Shown: positions 12,560 through 24,275 of the stretch, one piece after another | Layout of the letters: every line of letters begins with the position of its first letter | How positions within the stretch are numbered: the first letter of the stretch is position 1 | From: Theobroma cacao | Taxonomy: Eukaryota; Streptophyta; Magnoliopsida; Malvales; Malvaceae | Direction of reading: 5' to 3' | DNA: 64,000 nucleotides | Assembly (NCBI RefSeq): GCF_000208745.1 | Contig: NC_030856.1 | Location: 11,762,954-11,826,953 of the forward strand | Position numbers and translations under genes: made by a program | The notes under the pieces: model-generated | Database searches by the model: none | Seen by the model: only the letters and a program-made list of their open reading frames with translations | What the model was told of the DNA's origin: nothing

Positions 12560-12690
12560 AGAGATTTGAAGAACATGTATCGAGAGATTTGGATTTTTAT
12601 GAACATTTATCGATGCATAGCCAAATGTGTCGATAAAATTTTTCTAAAAGCCAATATATCAATACATGGACCCAATGTATCAATACATTT
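12560..12690. repeat. Palindrome array TGTATCGATACA in LTR family D
   Basis: Variants such as catgtatcgagag, tttatcgatgcat, tgtgtcgataaa, atatatcaatacatgg and tgtatcaatacatt follow one another at about 25-bp spacing and end 53 bp before TATAAATA. Several copies show the CG core changed to CA. Confidence 0.85.
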
Positions 12691-12742
12691 CATCATTTTT
12701 AGAAAATTAAAAGGGGTAAAAAGGTATTTTCACACCTTAGAT

Positions 12743-12750
12743 TATAAATA
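12743..12750 (+). promoter_or_regulatory. TATA box of LTR family D
   Basis: TATAAATA is preceded by 'ttcacacctta' and followed by 'tgccacat'. The related minus-strand LTR at 52090-52081 has TATAAATA in the same context, which supports a conserved promoter. Confidence 0.65.
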
Positions 12751-13027
12751 TGCCACATTTTTTTAGAGTTGGCAACCCTCAACCATTTTTGCAAGGTAAT
12801 TTCTAAACCTTAAACCCTCTTTAACCTATTTTCAACCCAAAACCTCATTTTTGATTATTTTAAGGCTTGGATTTAAGTTTTTAAGAAACAATGACATTTT
12901 TTAACTTTAAATCCTTGATTTATGGTTTTTCCAAAACTAAAGATGTTATTTTTATGCCCAGATTTTCTATTGAGTAGTAGAGCTCAAAGGTTTTGTGATT
13001 TTTCTTAGCATCTAAACTCACATAAAG

Positions 13028-13123
13028 TAAGGATGAAAGATTTATGGGTTCCTAAGCTTTATTTATGTTAAGTAGTAAGGATGAAAGATTTATGGGTTCC
13101 TAAGCTTTATTTATGTTAAGTAG
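13028..13123. repeat. Perfect 48-bp tandem duplication
   Basis: The 48-bp unit starting taaggatgaaagatttatgg and ending ttatgttaagtag occurs twice with no mismatch (13028-13075, 13076-13123). It is absent from the related LTR at 51640-52814, so it is recent. Confidence 0.95.
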
Positions 13124-13679
13124 TAGTAAGTTCAACTTAAAAAATTAGTTTCGATGAATCTAACTAGTTTCGACAGTGCTAGAAATGACTACTATGAAAT
13201 TATTAGACTAGGTAATGATTGTGATGTTGTTGAATGATTGGAAGCTGTTGGGAATTTCAAGGAATCCACTAGAGTGGAGTCATAATTGGAGCTAGACATC
13301 GAATCTCTAATTAGGTGAGTGGATACACCTCTTTAAGTATTTAATATGTAAAGTGGGCATAATTTTCATGGAAATAAATGTTTATAAGATGTTGGAATGT
13401 TATTTTCATAAATGACTTATTAAAGGACTTGAGTTTTAAGATTTTCAATTGACTTTCAAAGAGTATGCTTAAAGAACTTGATTTGATAATGATTTGTGAT
13501 ATGAGTGACAGAAATGATTTCAAGTTGTTTGCAAATCTACTATGCATGTAAATATCCTACTTTGTATTAGTTTTCAACAAAAGAGGGACAAGCCCTTTCA
13601 AATGTTTTCCTTTAAAATAAGATGAATGGTATAATGTACATGCTTGACATGGCGTAGCATGTAGGGTATGATGGATACA

Positions 13680-13845
13680 TAAGTTCCATTTATGAGATTA
13701 TGACATGTGTGCCATGAGATGTATGTGTTGAGAATATCATGTACACTATGGGCTAAGCATGTGAGTGATTTATGAGGTTATGAAATGCATGCCATGAGAT
13801 GTATGTGTTGAGATAGTCATATACACTATGGGCTAAGCATGATGA
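13680..13845. repeat. About 80-bp imperfect tandem repeat
   Basis: Two units share 'tgccatgagatgtatgtg' and 'acactatgggctaagcatg', lying one behind the other inside LTR family D. Confidence 0.8.
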
Positions 13846-14896
13846 TGATTTACGAAAATGTTACTTGTTTGTAATCCATGTTAAAGATGAGAATGATCCT
13901 AAGCTTAAGGAATCCTATGACGATAGTGGGGATTGATCACTATCCATTTAAGTGCGGTGGGACCATTCGAAGGGTTATGGGTGAGGTTAATGTACCACTC
14001 ACACAACTAAGATGATCGTTCACGCGAAGTGAACCAGATGGTAGTGAGGGCTTTGTCCACTACTCACCTGAGTGGGGTAGGACTACTCAAATTGTGGGTG
14101 AGGTTGATATGCCACTCATAAGAGCGCGTTAGGAATTCTAGGTAGTGAGGATTAAATCATCATCTGTTTGAATGGGGCAAAGACCACTCATAGCTAGGAA
14201 ATGTTTATGGTTTATGAAAAAGTTTATGAATTTATGCTCACAAAGTCTACGTTATGTGTACTGAGAATGATTGTTGATTTACATGTTTAAATGTGTTCAA
14301 TATACTGATTAAGTGAGGTTGATATTATATAATCTAGTACGAGGTGAATGTAGGCTTGGTTAGACTGAACCTTAGCCTAAGGAATGGTTCTAAGAGGTAA
14401 TAAGACATATGAATGGATATATGTAGGATTTTACCTAGAAAAATGGGTTCTATGCCTAAAGTATCAATACATAAAGAGCATGTATTGACACTTTTTGGAT
14501 AGGATGCAAAAGGAGGCATTCTATGTACAATGTATCGACATATTTTTCCTAAAATGAGTTTTCAAGTGTTTCCTAAAAAGGTTTTCAAATTCAAACGGTT
14601 TCTAATGGTTTATGCAAACCTGTTTTCCATGACATGTTATTTAATTGAGTTTCAATTCTATGTTTCATGATTATCATGGAAATGAAGGAAAGATTTATTA
14701 ATCATATGTATTTATAAGTGCATGGTTATGAAAAACTCTCCACCTTTGCTTGTCTCCTTCCTCGTATCCACTCATAGAGTTTTTATGACTCACATGTTAT
14801 TTTTCTTTACTATTTTTGTTACAGATCAGTGATAGCATTCTCTTGCTAGCAACTAGTGTCACAAAAACATGATCCATTCTTCTTTTGGTAGGTGAT

Positions 14897-17800
14897 TGTA
14901 ACGACCGCTCCTCGGTCATTACCAGCGTTCGAGACATGCGGGTAAACCTGTCAAATCCCAAACAAGCCTTACTAGAAATACCCATTAGCTTACTATATAC
15001 GATCACCATTCCATATTAGTGCTTACACCATATACTTTCGTATCATAACTTGAACCATAATTATAATAATCAATTCAATCTTTAAAACATATAATCATAA
15101 GTATATACAATGAGGTCTAAAGTCTCCAGTTTAATACTTATACCAAGACCGTTATCCATTTACAATTAAATAAACAAAGTGCTACGACTCGACCTCTAGC
15201 AATGGAGTGACTTGGAATGAAATGCTATGAGATGCTTTTACCTATCCACAATGGACCATAAGTGCCGATGATTGCACGCTAGGCCGATCACTATCTACAA
15301 AAGGGAAATAAGGGGGTGAGTCTCATAGACTCAGTGATCATCAGCTCCGTGAGCAAGGAGTAGATGGGAAACAAGCAATAAGCAGATCATTTGAATGATA
15401 AAACTAGAATATAAAATGCAAATCTTATAAACCAAACCACAAGGAGAATATTTGTGCATTGTAAAAATAATATTGTAAAATCATAATACAATGCTTTCTT
15501 TGGCAAAACAGTGTCGAAAATAAGTGTAACAGAAAAAGTTTCAATCACAGGAAACACCATTGCCATCAAAAAATGAAATACAGTATAAAGGTAAGCACGC
15601 TTCCAAAATGTGTCGCATGTAAAGAAATCAAAGTGTACGGCCACTTAAATCAACTCATGTTTGTCAAGTAAGCACAAAAAGCTTTTATTTAAACAATGGG
15701 AGATGTAGAGAAAATCTTAACTTTCCGCCATGTAAGAGAGTATGCGTTGAAAAGTCACAAGGCTCTCTATTAAGAAAGTATAATATCAACACGTGGACCC
15801 ACTTCCACGTAGTAATAATCTGAGAGTCTTACTCCACCATATTCCCATAGCCATGGCAATTTCCACGATGTTGGGCAACATCGGAGAATCAAGCGGTCGC
15901 AACCGTGCACATCCGGGAACCTAGCTCCACAGGATCAGTTGTGGCCTAGCCACGTATACACATCACTAGCTGTGGCCCCTGCCACTGCTAACCGCCTGTC
16001 GACGATCCAAAGGTTCTCTAACTAGAGCTCACTCGTGCACGAGGGTCAAAATTAACCGAAGTGACAATCGGCCTACTATCGACGCACTTGGTTTTTCAAA
16101 ACCATTTTCAAAAATTACATTGAGGTTTCCAAGTCTTTCGCTTAAAACCATTTGAAACCAAGGTTCAATAACCTTTCAAATTACTTTTCACATAAAAAGG
16201 CATGATGTATTCTCTTATACGAAAATCAGACTAAAATCGGTACTCTAAACTTGCATTTTAAATCATTTAACAATTGCATTTAAACTATGCATATCACACA
16301 AAAAAACAAGGCACGGATTTTGAATACAAAGCAGTATAAAAGGCTTGTTTCCCGATTCTTAAAACACTTTACGTATATAGCTCATTTATAGATATATCCA
16401 AAACAATTTTCAAAACAACTTGCATCCACAATTTCCTATGAGTTCTACCAGCTCATGTTTTCCACAATAACAGTGTATAAATCATTATAAATCCATTTAG
16501 AAATCACCTATCGAGGTTAACAGCTCCTACTTTCCACAATTGCATTTAATAAACTCTGACAACATTTATAAAACGAATAACCTTATATAGCTATGGAAAT
16601 TTTTGAAATAGGCCCCTCTTGCTCTCTTTACAATAGCGGGACGCTTCGTCGTTATTGATTCGGGTGCGTATCTCGCTATTTCTATTTGCTGGTCACTCGC
16701 TGCCTCGCTCGGTTCGCCACCATGGCCACTTTCCTAGCAACAAATTAAACTCAATACATTTAGTGTATATCATTTCCACTTCTCTTTGTCATTCAATCAT
16801 GAATCCTCATTCTACTAACTTGCGTCTTGACACGTTTTTGCTAAGGTTCTTCATATCCTTTGCTTACGTAATTCTTTAAATTATAAGTACCGACAACTTG
16901 TTTATAACGTTAGCACACATATTAATTCTTTCCAATGGTATCTATCAAGTTCAACTATCATTTTCACACCAATAACCTCACATATGGCAATAATTATAAA
17001 TCTAATCTCATCAAGCATTTCCTAAGTTTACATGCACCACAATTTACATTCATATACTGCCCACACTTGCACAATTATTTCCTCACAATATTGAACTAAC
17101 CGTAGGCTTTAAAATATAGCGCTAAGTTTACCGTTTTCCTTTTTCACTTTGAGTCCATCATGTACCCGCGGGTTTATTGGCTTGTATGTCACAAATTTTT
17201 TCTCCAATCAAGCCAATCTTTGCTACCACAAGAAATTTCTCTTAGTCACTAACTCATTTTCAAAGATTATTCAAGCTAAAAACAAGAATCCTTACCTTTC
17301 CTTGCTTGAATCACCAAAACCAAGCTTTTTCTTCCTTTCTCTCTTTTTCTTTCTCCTTTCTTTCTTTCCTCTCTTTTTTCTTCTAACTGATCTCATCTAT
17401 TTTCTTTCTAAGAGTATGGTTTTCCTTGCAAAATAAAGCCATTTTTCTTTTCAAATGCGTGGTGGCAAGATGAAAATGGCATGGATGCTTGAAAATGGCG
17501 TGGAAGCATGAAGGTGAAGAAGAAAATATCTTGTGGGTGGAGATAAGAACCGGCCATGGGATAAGGATGAAAAGTCAAAGCTTCCTTTGAAAGCTTTGAC
17601 CAAACTAATGGTAAAATTATCATTTTACCCTCCTAGGTTTTCACCCTTTCTAATTGTATTCTCCCACAATCTTTTAATTCCAATTTCTTTCCATTTTTCT
17701 TCCTTAACACTTGTATCAATAAAATATCAAGTTTATACTTCAACGCGGTATCACCGTAATATTTAAATATTTACTTACCCATACTAGCTTCATTTAATAA

Positions 17801-18191
17801 AGACACGCGAGCCCCATTAATGTCATTTTTCTTCAAAATTTTCTCGTTCTTCTTCTCTCCCATTTAGATTGACCATATACTCTTTTTTCATGAAAAATTT
17901 CGATATTGAATAAAATATTAATATTTTAATATTATTTTATTCTAAAATTTTTCACTTATCTCCTTGGTACCTAAATGTCTTATTATGCCCCAATTCATTC
18001 CCAAATCACTTTTTATCTCACTAATTCATCCTCAACAAAAATATTATTATTTAATCATTATTTCTTCGCGTGCAAAATATTTTATTCCAAACTATGCCTT
18101 TCACCCTTCAGCACTTTTGAACACTCTAATTAACCTTAATTTGCATCCGATAAGGTATATTAGTCAACATAGCAAAGTACGAGGTGTTATA
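14897..18191 (-). mobile_element. Solo LTR, family E, 3.3 kb, inserted in LTR family D
   Basis: A perfect TSD GTGAT flanks it at 14892-14896 and 18192-18196. Its left end is TGTAACGACCGC. Its right end reads GGTGTTATA, so the terminal CA has become TA. In element orientation (minus) it begins as the mutated form of a TGTAACACCTC-type LTR. The right 1.6 kb (about 16590-18191) closely matches 32940-34597, including the 'gcgtatctcgctatttctat', 'cgtaatatttaaatattta' and 'ttgaccatatactctttttt' blocks. The left part differs from that element. Open frames such as 17149-17436 and 17533-17766 are low-complexity LTR sequence. Confidence 0.9.
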
Positions 18192-18669
18192 GTGATCTAG
18201 CAACCACTTGCAGCTTAAAGGTCAAGTCATGTTTCGTTGACAAGTTGGTCTTTATTTTTATTTATGTTTATGGATAATGAACACATTCATGATGATGTAG
18301 CCTATGTTTGGCATTTTACTTTATGAATGTTATGGATAAATGTGCAAAGGTGGCTCGAGAGCCTATATGGACACTTAAGGGTGTTGATAAATGATTATAT
18401 GATACTATGCATGACATTATGGCACTTTGATGATACATGAGATGATTGCACTTACCCTATTTATGTTGAGAAGCTCCATAACTATGTAATATTGCTTACG
18501 GTTGCATGCATATGATTACAATTATGCATATGAATGATTGGATGTATTTTTCTGCACATGATTATGAATGTTTAATGAATGAATGGAATAAGGTTTGCTT
18601 GCGCTTAACAGGCTATACTTGTCTAGATCCATGTGCCGATCATATCCCACCATAAAATGGGATGTGACA

Positions 18670-19142
18670 ATTAAGGTTTTTAATTTTATTGGTTACAACC
18701 ACTATTTATTCAAACTAATAGCCCTTAATATTAAATCAAAACATTTTTAATTTCTTAGTGGGTTAATTAAGATCTCATTTAATATACCACAACTTTGAGT
18801 GACTCAACAAATCATGATATATTAAATTAGGTAGATAACTTATTTTATCAATTACATCCACTATAACTCCTAGATCCATTAGATGACAACTTTTTGTCTA
18901 AATATATCATATATGTTTCGTCTAATGATTGCCTCAAACACTATATGGTCATGAATAACTCAACAAAATCATATAAGTTAGTTAAGTAAGACCCATTTAT
19001 CATAGCATAAACATATGTTTTTTTTTTTAAAGTTGACCTTGAGTGACTTAATAAGTCAATGATAAAAAAAACTCTAGTTTTTACTATGATAACAGAAGGC
19101 AATTTAATCATGTTAAAAAAATGTGACAATATTTAATGAGGG
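18670..19142. other. Repeat DNA flanking solo LTRs, origin unclear
   Basis: The segment contains internally repeated variants of 'gagtgactcaacaaatcat' and 'gaataactcaacaaaatcat', suggesting an old repetitive element. The sequence resumes after the solo LTR at 21436. No coding region is seen. Confidence 0.4.
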
Positions 19143-19534
19143 TGTGAGACCTTGACTTTTATAGACTTATAGTTAGTAATATACGCGATATCCCTGATCA
19201 TGGGTAATTTCATCATTTTCTTAGTAAGCCCATAAAAGTAAGTTTTAAATAATATTATGGCCTAAGTAGGCCTAAAGCATAAATGAATGATGAAAATATG
19301 GGTGAAATGGCAAGGAAATAAAAATTTTGATGATTTTCATGGTAGGGGCTAAATGGTCATTTTGCACCTCAGGTTAGAATTTTTAAGTTTTCATGAACCC
19401 AAGCATTTCTAGACCATTATGGACTTTGTCCCAATGTTAAAAGAGTAAAAAGATTGCATAAAATATGAGAGGAGAATAAGTTAATTTGTGGAGGGGCATT
19501 TTCGTAATTTCTAAGAGAGTGGATAAGCTTAGGC

Positions 19535-19542
19535 TATAAATA
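19535..19542 (+). promoter_or_regulatory. TATA box of LTR family C
   Basis: TATAAATA in the context 'aggctataaatatcttctcc' precedes a pyrimidine-rich leader. Unlike families A and D, no palindrome array lies upstream; the array of this copy is about 850 bp downstream. Confidence 0.6.
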
Positions 19543-20087
19543 TCTTCTCCTTCTAGCAGCTTCTTGAAATTTCCAGCAGCATGTCTTCTTCTTCCTTCTT
19601 CCCTCTCACGTTTCTTCAATTCCTCCATGGGAGTTTTCTTCAAGCTTCCATAACTTTCTCTCTCTAGCTCCAATTTTCATACTTTTGGTGTACCCTTCCA
19701 TAAACCCTTGTGCTCTTTCATCCTCTCACTTTAAAACCCTTGAAAAATCATGTTTTCATACTCTCTCTCACTAGCTAGGTGTTTAGAGAGAGAAAGAGAA
19801 AGAAAGCCCCTAAAATAGCTTGGAAATTGTTGGAAAGAATTTCAAAGTTTCAAAGCTACTAAGGTGAGTGGACTTGCATTTCAAACTTGATTCGGGAATA
19901 TGAATGATTTTATCAAATTTGTCTTTGAAAATGTGTGCTAGGGAACAAGCCTTGATTAAATGTTTTTGATAGTGTGAAATGGAAAACGTGTGTAAAGATG
20001 AATCCATGTGTTGATTATTATGTTGGTATGTATGTATATATTTTATGAAAATGTGTTGTGCTTTGATGAATGAGGTTGGGTGATAAT

Positions 20088-20205
20088 ATTGGAGTGTGCG
20101 AGTAGGGAGTGCACACATGATGATGATTGAGTGTGTGAGTAGGGAGTGTGCACACATGACGATGATGGAGTGTGCGAGTAGGGAGTGCACACATGATGAT
20201 GATGT
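20088..20205. repeat. Minisatellite of about 40 bp, three units
   Basis: The unit 'gtgtgcgagtagggagtg' followed by 'cacacatgatgatgat' is repeated three times. A homologous, longer array in the opposite orientation lies at 32400-32660 in another LTR. Confidence 0.88.
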
Positions 20206-20379
20206 ATGTATATGTAAATGTGTGAGTTATAGAAAGTTCATATTATGGTATATGGTTGAATTGCTTGTGAGATTTGACATGTTAAACTTTGGGGAAACTA
20301 TATGAGTTTCATGTTGTGTTGGTCATGTGAATAGGGTGGGTTTTGTTTGAGGGAAAGAGGGATTTTTGCTGGTGCCTTG

Positions 20380-20840
20380 TTTCTCGCTGCAGCGAGATTG
20401 AATTTCGCTGCAATGAGAAACTCTCGGGTTTGAGGGCCTTTCACCAGAACTGGTTCTCACTGTAGATAGAATGAATCTCGCTGCAGCGAGATAGTCACTG
20501 TAGCTTTTCGCTGCAGCGAAAAGGAATCTCGCTGCAGCGAGAAACTCTCTGTTTCATCAGCTGAATTTTGCTGAAGTGAGAAAGAATCTCGCTGCAGCAA
20601 GAAACCTTTTGTTCATTTTGCTATCTTGTGGGTTTTGCCATACTTTTCCATTTCATTTAAACCCTAGTGGAGTATGGACTTCCAACATGTTTGGGGATTA
20701 TCTAACTAAGTTTGAAATGATGAAATTTTGAGAGAAACCCTCATTCGGCTAATAACTTAAATCCCAACGTCGCTGCAGCGAAAATTCATTCTCGCTGCAA
20801 CAAAGATTTGTCGTTGCATTTGACTTGTTGGTGTATCACT
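20380..20840. repeat. Palindrome array CTCGCTGCAGCGAG in LTR family C
   Basis: Exact or near-exact copies lie at about 20382, 20476, 20506, 20527, 20587 and 20770. Decayed versions (cgctgcaAtgag, tgctgaAgtgag, gctgcaAcaaag) lie between them. Each core contains CTGCAG flanked by CG sites. Confidence 0.9.
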
Positions 20841-21440
20841 GAAGCCTTCACTTTTCAAATTATTGGCTATGTATGGGTTCTTCATTACCAAGTGATTAAT
20901 CATATAAGGGTTTAATGAGGGGGTTTTAATATGAATGAAATTAAGTTGCATTGTTTTAAAACAAATGCATCATGATTTTAAATTATTCCCTATAGTATGC
21001 TTATTCTCTTCCTTGTTCACTCACTAGGTTTATATTCACCATTTTCAACTTCATGTTTTCAGATCACGAGGCAGCCGGTAACTAGGACGAGATGCCTTTG
21101 TAGACTTGTGTCCACTTTTGGTAGGTGTCTCGACATTCAGTAGCTGTACATTCGTCCGAGTCTTTCCGCTGGAAGTCGAGTATTTTTTTGTTGTGTATAG
21201 ACAAGTTTAATGTAAATTATTAAGAAACATGTTGTAGACAATGTATACACACTTGTTTGGTATGCCAGTATGAGATGGCAATGTTCAATATTATTTTGAT
21301 CCTAAATTATGAAATATGACTTAGCAGTTTATGATAGAATGATGAACATGACAGATTAATAGGCTTCCTTGGGCTTAGTGGACTATGTCCATTGGGCCCA
21401 TGCGCCGGTCATGGCCCAGAATTTGGGTTGTGACAGAGGG

Positions 21441-22386
21441 ACTTATTAGTTATTGATTTTAAGGTCTCATTATATTTCATGTGTAGCATTTACAAATATC
21501 GCATAAAAACAAATGTATCATGTGCTTACTACTTAGATGATTATGGGCTTTGATCTAGCCTAATTTTCTTGAGCCATCAAAGGAAACTAGTTGGTCTAGA
21601 TCCTAGATAATTGTATACATAATCTTCAGAAGTCTTTGAGTGTAATTTCTTTGTAGTTCATCATGGTGCTTAAGTCTCCATCTTTATTAATTTTACATAA
21701 ATCTTTTCCTAATCACTATCTTATAAACTATATAAGAAATACGTAATTTATTAAGAAACCTCAAGTAACATTCGAAGGGATTAAAATGAGAAAATAATTT
21801 ACAATCCAAAGAAAATAGAAAAAAGGTAGAGCTTACAAGCGTTATTTCAAAAACACCATAGAAAATTTAAACCATACTAATTGTCATAACTAATGTTTCC
21901 CAACTGTGTTTTACCATCCCCAAGCCTAACTTGTCATTTGGAGTTGAATTATTAATAGTCGCAATACCAATGTTTCTCAACTTTCATTTCCAATCACCAT
22001 GTGTTCAAACCAAATTAATTGTATTATCATCAAAATTTATTGCTACAACATTGTTATCATCTAAACTCTTCTTGCTTTTTTCACCTTTTATCTCTCGTTT
22101 CAAGATCTTACAATTCCACTTGATATGACCAGCTTTGCCACAATGGTAGCACTTCATTAAATCCTTGGAATTTGACTTGTTTTTGGAATTTTTACGAACT
22201 CTAAAGTTTTTGCCTCTATTTTTAGTTCTCTCCATATGCTCTATAACAAGAGCTTGACTAGTCTTGATTCCATATCCTTTTGTCTTGCTTCTTCATTAAA
22301 CATGCTATACTTTACCATATCCAAGGTCAACTTGTCATCTAGAATAAAATTACTAATAGTCACAACTAATGTTTCCTAACTATCTG
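21441..22386 (-). pseudogene. Copia gag 3' part with zinc knuckle (minus strand)
   Basis: On the minus strand, 22235-22005 encodes a basic segment followed by CYHCGKAGHIKWNC, the CCHC zinc knuckle of a Ty1/Copia gag. The polyprotein is interrupted upstream by the solo LTR at 22387-25030 and continues at 25031. Part of the sequence is duplicated: 21870-21985 and 22290-22385 share 'ctaatgtttcc' and 'acttgtcat' blocks. No protease, integrase or RT is recognisable, so the rest of the element has been lost. The zinc knuckle normally binds element RNA in the virus-like particle. Confidence 0.72.
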
Positions 22387-22589
22387 TGTAACCCCTCAAT
22401 TTTTATGTGAAAATAAAATGGTAACTTAGTTAGTGAGTTTGAGAAAAACTTTAAATTTGAAAGATCATGGAAAGAATTGCTTGGAAATCTACAATTTTGA
22501 AAGGTTTTAAGTTAAATGGGACAAATGAGGAATGTTAGAACCAAAAAGTATAAGTTTTGGGAAAAAATAGTGTTTTCATGAAAAAGTGT

Positions 22590-22800
22590 CTATACTTGAA
22601 GAACAAGTATTGATAATTAAAAGGTCGAATGCCTTGGGAAGCATTTTTGCGTAAAAATTATTGATATTTTGAAAGTAGAATGCTTTAGGAAACATTTTGT
22701 GCGAAAAGTATTGATACTTAGTACTTTGGGTGTGTTAAATAAGGACAGGCCACATGGAAAGTATTGATACTTTCCTAAAAGTATCAATATTGGAGTTAGA
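22590..22800. repeat. Palindrome array AGTATCGATACT, first cluster
   Basis: Decayed copies such as agtattgataatt, aaaattattgatatttt, aaaagtattgatacttag, aaagtattgatacttt and aaagtatcaatatt recur. In almost all of them the central CG is TG or CA. A second cluster lies at 24165-24275 in the same LTR. Confidence 0.8.
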
Positions 22801-24164
22801 AAGTTAAAAAATAAACTACCTCGGGCTGAATGCCATTTGCATTTTTCTCTCATATCGAACCTTAACTTCTCTATCCTCTTCCAACACTTTCTCACATTGG
22901 TTCAAGCTTGGTTTAACTTGGATTTTACACCAATCAATGTAAGGATTTCAACCTTTGAGTATTTCTATCTATTGGTTTCATATTTAAGTTTTCTCTCTAA
23001 GGAGATTTGGGTATTCCTTTTAGGTTTCAAAGTTTTTTATGTGGATCTTGAGAGACAAGCTCACCAAGGTAAGTGTTGGCTAGGAATGAGCAATGCGTGA
23101 AGTGAGTTAAAAACTTGAAAAGGTTATGAGCTAACCAAAAGTTGAGGAAAAATGGGTATGGTGTGTAGGATAAGATTTATGGGTAGAAAGTGGATCTAAG
23201 GAGTTCGTAGAGAAATAAAATGTACTTGTTAATTATATGTATTAATTATGTTTATTTCTTGTTTTAGATTCCATTAGAGCTTTAACGGGCCTTAGTTAAA
23301 AGAGCACTAGGTTGTCTTACTTGTGTAGAGGTAACACTAAAGTAAGGGATTGCATTTAAAAGGTTTGATAAAGAATGCATGAAATGTTTGAAATATGATT
23401 GTGCTCAATATTTCAAAAAGTGTGCATGAGAACATGCCTTTGTTATTTTATATGTTTATGCTCTAAATGAAAAGTGCAAATGACTTGTACTAATGTTTCC
23501 TACATGTGAATTATATGTAAATTATGAATATATGTATATGTATGTATGCTGAACTATGAAGACCTTGAGTATGTATGATGGATGTCATGGTGGTTGAGAC
23601 CTCATGCCTTATGATTGAATAATGGGAAGTTGTAAATGGCTATTGTTAAACACATTTTAAGGTAGAGCTCTTAAGTAAAGACCTATACTGGCAACAATAT
23701 TCGCTAGATGTTACAAGTAATGGAGTAGCCCTAGGTAGCAAAGAAAGAAATGGTGCTAGCCATGTATGGTGGAGTAGAGCACATGACTTAAATTAAATCT
23801 AGTGGCTAAGTGCGTTAGACCATATAGACATATGATGGGTTAGTTACCTGCTCATTGCCCATGATAATGAGGTGGAAATATCACTATTCCATGGAGTAGT
23901 ATTCCATAGGTAAACCTTAGTACTTCTTAAGTATGCTATACTAAAAATGAGTTTGTCCAAGTGAGTTATATGGATTCTTTATAAGCTCTTATAAGTTTTT
24001 ACATTAATGGTGATTGTTTGAAAGTATGAAATGTTTCCTAAGCTTTAGTGTCAAATATTTGTTTTGAATAATGAAATATGTGTCAATAGATATGATTATC
24101 AAAAGATAAAGGTTTGGACAGGTTTTGAAAGGCCAAATTGTCAGAAATTTACCGATTTTGAATG

Positions 24165-24275
24165 AAGTATCAATACTTCATGAACAAGTATTGATACTTT
24201 TTGAACAAAATGGTTTTCGAAGGCATTCTGTACTAAAAATATCAATACTTGTTGATAAAGTATCAATACTTTCGC
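24165..24275. repeat. Palindrome array AGTATCGATACT, second cluster
   Basis: The series agtatcaatactt, aagtattgatactt, atatcaatacttg, aagtatcaatacttt has copies about 30 bp apart, with TG or CA cores. It lies downstream of the promoter part of the LTR. Confidence 0.82.

Larger units (their letters stand above)
12304..18669 (+). mobile_element. Solo LTR, family D, carrying a nested solo LTR
   Basis: It begins TGTGAAATCCCACC and ends GGGATGTGACA, with the perfect TSD ATTAA at 12299-12303 and 18670-18674. Subtracting the nested LTR and its TSD leaves 3066 bp. A palindrome cluster (12560-12690) is followed by TATAAATA at 12743-12750. A second, weaker palindrome cluster lies at 14455-14545. Two tandem repeats lie in between (48 bp twice at 13028-13123, about 80 bp twice at 13680-13840). 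The first 1.0 kb matches the minus-strand fragment ending at 52814, which has the same start, the same TATA context and the same 'aatgacatttttt' block. Confidence 0.92.
19143..21435 (+). mobile_element. Solo LTR, family C, 2293 bp
   Basis: TGTGAGACCT ... GGGTTGTGACA ends are flanked by the perfect TSD GAGGG (19138-19142, 21436-21440). TATAAATA at 19535-19542 marks the promoter. Two segments make it longer than the 9443-10932 relative: a three-unit minisatellite (20088-20205) and a palindrome cluster CTCGCTGCAGCGAG (20380-20840). The 3' portion contains 'ccgctggaagtcgag' and 'ggactatgtccattgggccc', shared with the other family C LTRs. No gag or pol is present. Confidence 0.93.

Noticed and set aside
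12770..12850. Telomere-like CCCTAAA/ACCCT pieces
   Set aside because: Only isolated degenerate heptamers such as 'aaccctc' and 'aaaccct'; no tandem array.
17149..18200. Several plus-strand open frames of 70-95 codons
   Set aside because: They fall within the family E solo LTR. The homologous region at 33650-34597 does not conserve these frames.
20380..20840. Regularly spaced palindromes resembling a CRISPR array
   Set aside because: Spacing and unit length are irregular, spacers are not unique inserts, there are no cas genes, and the host is a plant. It is an LTR internal repeat.
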